From Desulfobacteraceae bacterium (lineage in GTDB: Bacteria; Desulfobacterota; Desulfobacteria; Desulfobacterales; Desulfobacteraceae): a stretch of 64,000 bases of DNA. The stretch is taken from positions 1 through 64,000 of the forward strand of contig JAAELK010000152.1 in the NCBI GenBank assembly GCA_024226935.1, written 5' to 3'. Every line of letters starts with the position of its first letter. Positions within the stretch are counted from its first letter, which is position 1. Shown one piece after another: positions 37,014-44,059 of the stretch. The notes below the pieces were generated by a model that saw only the letters and a list, made by a program, of their open reading frames with translations, was not told where the DNA came from and did not search any database. The translations under genes were made by a program, and so were the position numbers.

Positions 37014-39002
37014 GTGAATAGCCAAAGGCTTTATATCAGGGCCGATGCCGGAAGCACTATGGGAACCGGGCATATTATGAGATGTATTGCTCTAGCCCAG
37101 GCCTGGCGGCAATGGGGGGGGACTGTCTGTTTTATCACCCACGATAGCAACCCTGTCCTAGTATCCAAAATTAATGACCAGGGATATGACCACAAACTTA
37201 TCTCAACTCCCAGCCCTGATCCAATAGATATCAACCAAACCCTCCAATTCCTTGATAACCATGAGTTAAAACTGAAGGTTAAAAAGATATCCCCTCCTGC
37301 CTGGGTTATTCTGGATGGATACCATTTTGGGCCGGAATATCAAAAAGCCATACGAAGAAGCGGATATCGCTTACTGGTCATAGATGACTATAATCATCTG
37401 CCCAGATATTATGCCGATATTCTTCTCAATCAAAATCCCGGCGCCCGGTGTTATCCATATCAATGTTCAAACAATACCCAAAAACTATTTGGCACTGACT
37501 ACACCCTGCTTCGAAATGATTTTTTATCAAAAAACAAAAAAAACAAAGCTGCCCCCCGGAAGGCCAGCCGAATATTAGTTACCATGGGCGGTACAGACCC
37601 GAACAATATAACCCCCCTTATCATCCAGGCAATACAAAACCTCAATGACCCGGATCTGAAAACCCGGGTGGTGATAGGACCATCCAATTGCCGTTATAAG
37701 CTCTTGACAACTACAACAGACACAGATCAGATCAGGCTAATGAAAGATCCCATCATGCCTGATCTCATGGAATGGGCAGACATTGCAATCACAGCCGGTG
37801 GAAGCACCTGCTGGGAATTGTGCTTCATGGGCGTACCATTTATAGTAATCCCCGTGGCCTTAAACCAGGTGGATATTGCAGCTGGTTTGGAAAGAGAAAT
37901 TGGGGCTTTCAATGCCGGTCCCATTGAAAGCCTGACTCCAAACAAAATCACAGATATGTTGGCACATTTCATTCTCTCCCAACACAAAAGAGAACAAATG
38001 ATAGCACTGGGACAAGACCTGGTTGATGGAGACGGAACAAAACGCATATTCCAAAAGATGTTCCAGAGCAGTGTCCCTATAGAATCAGGCGATACAAAAA
38101 ATAAAACCTATCGGTTTAATACAGATGACAAGCCGGAAATTCACATTGGCCAAGTAACATTGACTGAAAAATCTAATGCCATCGCCATTGACCACACTAT
38201 AAAAGCACCCTTCCAGGGCCTTGGCCTAACCCCTGTTCTTATGGAAAATGTCCTGATAAGACAAAGTTTAGAAGAAACAACAGACTATTTTAATACCCAC
38301 ACCTTCTTACTTGATCCAAAGCCACTATCTTACCATAAAAGATTAACCATTTCCCTTATCTCAGATAAGGATAGCTGGATCAATCCCTATTTATTTCAAC
38401 TTTTTGTCCAGATTCTGCTCCGGGGTCACAGGGTAAACTGGGTCCATAAAGTCAATTCTATAACTGCTTCTGATATCACATTTTACCTGGGCTGCGGCCA
38501 ACTTGCACCGGGAAATATTTTGGCATTAAATAAGCACAACATCATTGTCCATGGCAGTGCTTTACCCCATGGCAAAGGTTGGTCACCCATTTCCTGGCAA
38601 ATCCTGGAAGGGCAAAATACTATTCCACTCACTCTATTTGAAGCAGCCCCAAGGGTGGACAGTGGCCCCATCTACCTTCAAAAGAAAATGCAATTTAGGG
38701 GTCATGAACTCATTGATGAAATCCATCAAAAAACGGCAAAGCATACTATTAACATCTGCCTTGATTTTTTAGAAAATCATAGAGATCTTATCCTAACAGC
38801 AAAAAAACAAAGGGGAAAAGAAAATTTTTATCCCAAAAGGACCCCAAAAGACTCCCGCCTGGATCCGGATAAAACCATCAGGGAACAATTTAACCTACTC
38901 CGAATTAGTGACAACCAGAATTACCCTGTTTTTTTTACACTCAACCAAATGACCTATAAGCTAACCATATCAAAAATGGAGACAGACCCGGATGAAGATT
39001 AA
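37014..39002 (+). CDS. pseG: PseG UDP-sugar hydrolase fused to a formyltransferase-like domain
   Basis: Residues 1-350 match PseG, which cleaves UDP from UDP-2,4-diacetamido-2,4,6-trideoxy-altrose in pseudaminic acid synthesis: RADAGSTMGTGHIMRCIALA at the start, DDYNHLPRYYADILLNQNP, LVTMGGTDPNN and TAGGSTCWELCFMGVP. Residues about 420-640 match methionyl-tRNA/ArnA-type formyltransferases: VHGSALPHGKGWSPISWQI with His513 and the RVDSGPI with Asp549. The usual catalytic Asn of the N-x-H motif is replaced by Ile (IVHGS). The start is GTG with no clear ribosome site. It lies 6 nt after the upstream gene and overlaps pseI by 11 nt. A PseH-type acetyltransferase is absent, so this domain may formylate the 4-amino group instead (inference). 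Confidence 0.85.
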   Translation: MNSQRLYIRADAGSTMGTGHIMRCIALAQAWRQWGGTVCFITHDSNPVLVSKINDQGYDHKLISTPSPDPIDINQTLQFLDNHELKLKVKKISPPAWVILDGYHFGPEYQKAIRRSGYRLLVIDDYNHLPRYYADILLNQNPGARCYPYQCSNNTQKLFGTDYTLLRNDFLSKNKKNKAAPRKASRILVTMGGTDPNNITPLIIQAIQNLNDPDLKTRVVIGPSNCRYKLLTTTTDTDQIRLMKDPIMPDLMEWADIAITAGGSTCWELCFMGVPFIVIPVALNQVDIAAGLEREIGAFNAGPIESLTPNKITDMLAHFILSQHKREQMIALGQDLVDGDGTKRIFQKMFQSSVPIESGDTKNKTYRFNTDDKPEIHIGQVTLTEKSNAIAIDHTIKAPFQGLGLTPVLMENVLIRQSLEETTDYFNTHTFLLDPKPLSYHKRLTISLISDKDSWINPYLFQLFVQILLRGHRVNWVHKVNSITASDITFYLGCGQLAPGNILALNKHNIIVHGSALPHGKGWSPISWQILEGQNTIPLTLFEAAPRVDSGPIYLQKKMQFRGHELIDEIHQKTAKHTINICLDFLENHRDLILTAKKQRGKENFYPKRTPKDSRLDPDKTIREQFNLLRISDNQNYPVFFTLNQMTYKLTISKMETDPDED

Positions 39003-40029
39003 TCAAAAAAAAATTGCACCTGGATCATCTCCCTATATCATTGCGGAAATGTCGGCCAACCACAACCAGTGTTATGAAACTGCAGTCAAAATATTGGAAG
39101 CTGCCAAAGAAGCTGGCGCCGACGCAGTCAAGCTACAGACATATACCCCGGAAACACTTACCATTAAAAGCCAGGCCCCATATTTCACTATAAAGGATAC
39201 CATCTGGAAAGGCCAACAATTATTTGATCTTTACCAACAGGCCCAAACCCCCTGGGAATGGCAACCTAAGTTAAAGCAAAAAGCCGACAGCCTGGAGTTG
39301 GATCTTTTTTCAAGTCCCTTTGATGCATCAGCCATTGATTTTTTAGAATCATTAAAGATGCCGGCCTATAAAATTGCCTCCTTTGAACTGACAGATTTGG
39401 AACTTTTGAAAAAAGCAGCTCAAACCGGAAAACCCATCATCTTATCCACTGGCATGGCTTCCATCGCAGAAATAGATGAAGCAGTCAAAACATTAAAAAC
39501 ATCCGGATGCAACGAACTGGCACTGTTGAAATGCACATCTGCCTACCCGGCTGACCCGGAAGATGCAAACCTTACGACCATTCCATATCTAACCCAATTA
39601 TTCAAGGTGCCGGTGGGCCTTTCTGACCATACTGTGGGAGGTGCCTTGCCCATTGCTGGAGTTGCCCTGGGAGCCTGCATCATTGAAAAGCATTTCTGTC
39701 TCAACAAAAAAGAGGCCGGGCCTGACGCCTCATTTTCCATGGAACCCCATGAATTCAAACAGATGGTCAAAGATATCCATACCGCACACAAAGCACTGGG
39801 GAAAATTTGTTTTGAGTTGTCTGACAAAGAAAAACAAAGCATTATTTTCAGAAGATCCCTGTTTGCCATAAAAGATATCCGGGCCAAAGAAAAATTCACT
39901 CCAGACAATATCAGCTCTATCAGGCCAGGATACGGCCTACATCCACGATATCTAAATCACATTCTTAATAAAAAAGCACAAAGGGATATTCCCAGGGGCA
40001 CTCCTCTATCATGGGATGTATTGCTCTAA
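38992..40029 (+). CDS. pseI: pseudaminic acid synthase PseI
   Basis: A NeuB-family synthase condensing 6-deoxy-AltdiNAc with phosphoenolpyruvate to give pseudaminic acid. Signature pieces are IIAEMSANHN, KLQTYTPETLT, KIASFELTD, LLKCTSAYPADPEDANL, GLSDHTVGG and EKHFCLNKKEAGPD, with a C-terminal antifreeze-like SAF domain (RAKEKFTPDNISSIRPGYG). The PseI-specific LQTYTP and KCTSAYPA fit the PseI branch. The length (345 aa) is normal. It is the last gene of the plus-strand unit and converges on pseF. Confidence 0.9.
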   Translation: MKINQKKIAPGSSPYIIAEMSANHNQCYETAVKILEAAKEAGADAVKLQTYTPETLTIKSQAPYFTIKDTIWKGQQLFDLYQQAQTPWEWQPKLKQKADSLELDLFSSPFDASAIDFLESLKMPAYKIASFELTDLELLKKAAQTGKPIILSTGMASIAEIDEAVKTLKTSGCNELALLKCTSAYPADPEDANLTTIPYLTQLFKVPVGLSDHTVGGALPIAGVALGACIIEKHFCLNKKEAGPDASFSMEPHEFKQMVKDIHTAHKALGKICFELSDKEKQSIIFRRSLFAIKDIRAKEKFTPDNISSIRPGYGLHPRYLNHILNKKAQRDIPRGTPLSWDVLL

Positions 40030-40059
40030 TCCAAAGATAAATCAAGCTTTAAAAAACCG

Positions 40060-40761
40060 TTATTTTTTTCCCAAAGAACCAAGGATGAGGGGGGCGAACA
40101 TCTGGACGTTTTTCAAATCCTCCGGCGTATCAATATCAATACTCCGTATCCAGGGAATGGGATATCCTTCTAACCGCCGGGGATAAAAAGTTTTATTCTT
40201 TACAAATGCCAGAGTATCGGCCCAGTAAAAAGTACCATTACTGGCCAAAAGTTTTGGCTGAAATTGAGACTGCACACCCTGATACTCCGGCCATTTATGC
40301 CTTAAGAACCCATCCTTTGTTTCCAGAGCCTGGACAGGCTGAAGATTAAATTGAGATACCCCCATGACCACATCAGGCCCGTCACTGACATCCAGTTTTT
40401 TAAAGGCATCTTTTATATCATCGGATGTGATAAAAATGGCGGTGGCATAAATACAGCAAAAAAAACCCGGCCTGATCCCCTGGCTATCCAATGTTTCAAG
40501 CACCTGGGAACAAACCTGGACCACACCTGCTTCATCCCGGGCCAAAGCTGCCGGCCTTGGCATAACCTTGGCCCCTGATTCTTGTGCCACCCTGGCAATT
40601 TCATCATCCTCGGTTGAGACAATGACCTGGTCAAAGAGCCCGGTTTTCAATGCCGCCTGGACACAATAAAAAAGCATGGGTTTTCCCTGGATGGGCAAAA
40701 TATTTTTTCTGGGAAGGCGCTTAGATCCCCCCCGGGCAGGAATGATTGCAAGTCGCATCAT
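40060..40761 (-). CDS. pseF: CMP-pseudaminic acid cytidylyltransferase (PseF-like)
   Basis: Activates a nonulosonic acid as its CMP-sugar. The N-terminal nucleotide motif IIPARGGSKRLPRKNIL is clear, followed by VIVSTEDDEIARVAQESGA and the C-terminal RSIDIDTPEDLKNVQ. The pattern is closest to PseF among CMP-sialate synthetases. It overlaps the upstream NeuB-like gene by 4 nt and forms a three-gene minus-strand unit pseB, NeuB-like, pseF. The length is 233 aa. Confidence 0.85.
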   Translation of the reverse strand: MMRLAIIPARGGSKRLPRKNILPIQGKPMLFYCVQAALKTGLFDQVIVSTEDDEIARVAQESGAKVMPRPAALARDEAGVVQVCSQVLETLDSQGIRPGFFCCIYATAIFITSDDIKDAFKKLDVSDGPDVVMGVSQFNLQPVQALETKDGFLRHKWPEYQGVQSQFQPKLLASNGTFYWADTLAFVKNKTFYPRRLEGYPIPWIRSIDIDTPEDLKNVQMFAPLILGSLGKK

Positions 40762-41840
40762 GGATTTTTCAGATCTGCCGGGGTCAGCATCTGTCCCTTT
40801 TCAAGATCCCGGACAAGCTGCCTCCCCGATAAAGCTTCGAATCTATCCGGTGAAATACCGGTCCCGGGTCTTCTAAATTCCACCTGATCAAGACCGATTA
40901 AATCGCCTTGTTTCACATCCACCTTAAGATAGGTACTTCTCCGTATCTTCTGCCTCATTTTTTTTTCCTCGGGGTGTAAAATACGTCTTGGCCGGCCCAT
41001 GGCCGTCTCAATATCCCTGATGGTTTGAACAAAAGATTTCATCATCCCGGGCTCCAGGGAAAACATATGTTCCGGACCTCTGATTGTTCTATCCTTTGTA
41101 ATAGTTTTTTCCAAAAGATCGACTCCCAGTGCAACTGCAGCCACATCCATCTCCCATCCGGGGGTATGATCTGAGTAAGCTATGGGAAATTCCGGGAACA
41201 TCTGTTTCAAAGTGACAATCAAATTAAGATTGATACTCTCAAGCCTGGCCGGATAGCCGGAAGGACAATTATGTATAATAATATCAGTATTACCGGCGGT
41301 CCGGCAGATCTCAACTGCCTGCTCAATCTCACCCAGACTGGCATTACCGGTATCCAGCTGAATACACATCCCGGTTTCAGCCGCCCGTCGTATCAAGGGC
41401 CAATGATTGATATCCGCAGATGCAATCTTTATGGAATCGCATTTCAATTGTTCAAGCAATTGAATATCAGATTCAAAGCCAACCGTGGCAAAAAAAGCAA
41501 GCCCCAGCGCATCACAATGTTTTTTGACCTGGATCCACTCCTGGGAAGATAGATATCTCCTGCATAAAATATCATACAAGGGCTCTGACACAGTTGCGGT
41601 TTCCCCGGTATCCCCGGTATCCCTATCCACAAGCACCCCGTAGGAAAATAGCATCTGTTTATCTGCCACCAGCCTATCCGGATCAAATATTTGAAATTTA
41701 ATAGCATCGGCACCAGCCTCAGCCGCCAGGGATGAAAGCTCCATTGCCGAAGAAAGTCCATCATGGGTAGCACCGGCTTCAAAGGTAATAAAACAGGGTT
41801 CTCCCCTGCCAAGTCTGCAATTTCCAAATACCATCATCAA
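40758..41840 (-). CDS. NeuB-family nonulosonic acid synthase with SAF domain (specificity unknown)
   Basis: A 360-residue NeuB-family protein. Conserved elements are the N-terminal EAGATHDG (in place of AEAGVNHNG), GADAIKFQIFDPDRL, KIASADINHWPLI, IIIHNCPSGYPARLESINL, AYSDHTPGWEMD and EKTITKDRTIRGPEH. The SAF domain (about 295-360) ends RRPGTGISPDRFE. It differs from both PseI and LegI in several loops, so the product may be another nonulosonic acid or a modified intermediate. It overlaps pseB and pseF by 4 nt at its two ends and is co-expressed with them. Confidence 0.8.
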   Translation of the reverse strand: MMMVFGNCRLGRGEPCFITFEAGATHDGLSSAMELSSLAAEAGADAIKFQIFDPDRLVADKQMLFSYGVLVDRDTGDTGETATVSEPLYDILCRRYLSSQEWIQVKKHCDALGLAFFATVGFESDIQLLEQLKCDSIKIASADINHWPLIRRAAETGMCIQLDTGNASLGEIEQAVEICRTAGNTDIIIHNCPSGYPARLESINLNLIVTLKQMFPEFPIAYSDHTPGWEMDVAAVALGVDLLEKTITKDRTIRGPEHMFSLEPGMMKSFVQTIRDIETAMGRPRRILHPEEKKMRQKIRRSTYLKVDVKQGDLIGLDQVEFRRPGTGISPDRFEALSGRQLVRDLEKGQMLTPADLKNP

Positions 41841-42826
41841 TACTCCTGATCCATGGAGGCTATCATTTGATCAATCTGGGCCTTTGTCACCAATTCACCA
41901 TTGGTCCTCGAATTATATTCAAATCCCTTTGGAACCTTTTTAAAATAAGTTTCATCGATCCGGGACTGAAAAAAACTATTTTCCGGCTTAATCAAAAAAT
42001 ATGTCGGACATTCCAGGGTATTTCTGGCCTCATCCTGGCTGATCAATATTTCGTGTATTTTTTCCCCCTGGCGGATACCGACAATTCTAGTTTTGCACTC
42101 CGGTGCAATGAATTTAGCTAAATCCATGATATTTAAAGAGGCAAGTTTAGGAATAAAGGTTTCCCCACCGGTCATAGTACTCAGACAATTGAGCACAAAC
42201 TCCACACCCTGGGAAAGTGTCAGCCAAAATCTAGTCATATCCGGATGGGTGATGGGCAAAACCCCTTCAGACCTCTTTTTCAAGAAAAAAGGAATCACGC
42301 TGCCCCGACTGCCCATGACATTGCCGTAGCGAGCCACACTGAACATACATTTTTTGCGCCCCATGAATGCATTGGCCGCAATAAAAAGTTTTTCTGCACA
42401 AAGCTTAGTAGCCCCATAAAGATTTATGGGATTAACCGCCTTGTCGGTACTCAAGGCAATCACCTTTTTCACCCCGCAATCGGCGGCCACTTTAATCACA
42501 TTTTCAGAACCTATAATATTTGTTTTAATGGATTCTGTAGGATTGTATTCACTTGCCGGCACCTGCTTCATAGCAGCAGCATGGATCACATAATCAACGT
42601 CCTGGAAGGCCCATTTCAAACGATCTTGATCTCTTACATCCCCAAGAAAAAACCTGATGGGGTATTTTTCTGCAGGAAATAATTGTGCCATATCAAATTG
42701 TTTGAGCTCATCCCGACTAAAAACAATTACTTTTTTCGGGCGGTGATGTTTTAAAATAATATCCACACATTTTTTCCCAAAGGAACCGGTCCCACCGGTA
42801 ACTAAAATAACTTTATTCCTCAGCAT
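41837..42826 (-). CDS. pseB: UDP-GlcNAc 4,6-dehydratase, 5-inverting (PseB)
   Basis: The first enzyme of the pseudaminic acid pathway, making UDP-2-acetamido-2,6-dideoxy-L-arabino-4-hexulose. It has the NAD(P) motif VTGGTGSFGKK, the family segment HAAAMKQVPASEYNPTE, and the active-site STDKAVNPINLYGATKLCAEK. ATG 42826 is chosen (329 aa) because the fold begins at LRNKVILVTGG; a longer frame upstream adds 22 residues without similarity. GGGAGG lies 12 bases upstream. It is the first gene of its unit, and no pseC is present next to it. Confidence 0.92.
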   Translation of the reverse strand: MLRNKVILVTGGTGSFGKKCVDIILKHHRPKKVIVFSRDELKQFDMAQLFPAEKYPIRFFLGDVRDQDRLKWAFQDVDYVIHAAAMKQVPASEYNPTESIKTNIIGSENVIKVAADCGVKKVIALSTDKAVNPINLYGATKLCAEKLFIAANAFMGRKKCMFSVARYGNVMGSRGSVIPFFLKKRSEGVLPITHPDMTRFWLTLSQGVEFVLNCLSTMTGGETFIPKLASLNIMDLAKFIAPECKTRIVGIRQGEKIHEILISQDEARNTLECPTYFLIKPENSFFQSRIDETYFKKVPKGFEYNSRTNGELVTKAQIDQMIASMDQEY

Positions 42827-43376
42827 ACACCTGTATTTCCTCCCTTTAAATGAGTTATAATCTACTTCCATAAAATCATAACAACAACTCATAAATATGC
42901 AATAAGTATTCCCTGTTTATTCAAAAAAAAATAGTGCGCCTTTCAGCCAGCTCCATATTACATCTTACACAAAAACAAAGGATTAACTAAGAACAAACTG
43001 CCACCGAAAAACAATAATTACCTGAATTTTCAAACCGGTTTGGCAATTTTTTCCGGTAATAATTGCGGATATGTTTTATCAAACCCTTTTTTGACCTGTA
43101 AAACTTGATCTAAAAAAAATAATCCATTTTTATGCATTAAAAACTTGTGCAAAAAGACAGATGCCGCATAAAGAAAGGTCCTGGAAAAAGAAAACCCCGT
43201 CTGTCAGAATCGTATCAACTCTGGATTGAACCATACTTTTGCTTTTAAAATTCCTCAAATGGTACATAATTTGCTGTTACTTAAAATAAAAACATTGAAT
43301 TTGAAATGATACAGAACTTTTTACCAGGGAATAGGATCATAAATCAATTAAAATTTTGTATTAAAGAGAGGTCCTC
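42827..43376. other. intergenic region between divergent pseB and the YkgJ-like gene
   Basis: An AT-rich stretch of 550 nt without a credible gene. A perfect 12-bp palindrome CAAACCGGTTTG occurs near 43032-43045. Promoter-like hexamers for pseB (such as TTGCAT-N16-TATGAT on the minus strand) are weak. Confidence 0.35.
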
Positions 43377-43940
43377 TTGACAAATCCAAACATGTGCAAA
43401 CGATGCGATTCGATGGACAGATCATGCTGTACCCTGAGGGCTGAAAATAATGAGGGGCTACCCGCCCCGGTATCGGGCCCGGAAATTAAAAAAATCTTAA
43501 ATCTTTTTAAAGACAAAAAAAGGTCAGATTTTCTGGACAAAAGAATCAATTCCCCCCAATTTATCGGTCAGATGTCCATCCTTTTTCCAGACATGGCCGA
43601 ATCAATCAACAACGTATTTCCTGTGGATGGGAGCCATTTTGATCTCAAGACCCAGGAAGATGCATGCATTTTTAAGGATGCAAACGGGTGCCTGTTACCA
43701 GATGACGCCCGACCGCTTTTCTGCCGGATTTATCCTTTCTGGTTCTTTGACGATAAACCCAATATTTTTCAAGATCCGAACTGCTTAGCCCTTGAAAACT
43801 GTCAGACAATTTCTGAAGTAGTTCTCTGCCTTGGTACAAAACCTGAGAGATTAAAACAGATCCATGGCCTGATTTGTGAAAACTGGGGACTTCACCATGC
43901 CCTGCCCCGGGAAAAAAAGAGTCGCTTGATTTTCTCTTGA
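43377..43940 (+). CDS. YkgJ-family cysteine-cluster protein
   Basis: A 187-residue protein of the zinc/iron-chelating YkgJ family. Cysteines occur in CKRCDSMDRSCC at the N-terminus and in ACIFKDANGCLLPDDARPLFCRIYPF, the typical C-x-L-...-RP-x-x-C-R-x-Y-P pattern. Members may modify flagellin lysines (FliB relatives) or chelate metals; the job here is unknown. The start is TTG 43377 with AGAGAGG five bases upstream; the first ATG is five codons later but too far from that site. It sits upstream of maf on the same strand, which is consistent with a flagellar role. Confidence 0.75.
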   Translation: MTNPNMCKRCDSMDRSCCTLRAENNEGLPAPVSGPEIKKILNLFKDKKRSDFLDKRINSPQFIGQMSILFPDMAESINNVFPVDGSHFDLKTQEDACIFKDANGCLLPDDARPLFCRIYPFWFFDDKPNIFQDPNCLALENCQTISEVVLCLGTKPERLKQIHGLICENWGLHHALPREKKSRLIFS

Positions 43941-44059
43941 ATATTGCCGATTATTAAAAAAAACTTTATAAAAATTATGTTAAAAAGGTTGTCTGGAGAT
44001 CCGGTCCGGGATAGAACTTATATACGGGTACCGGACTATCTTTATTTGGAGATATAAAA

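Noticed and set aside
43946-43953. GCCGATTA, a sigma-28 -10-like octamer ahead of maf
   Set aside because: The base positions 15 nt upstream read TGAT, not TAAA, so there is no matching -35.
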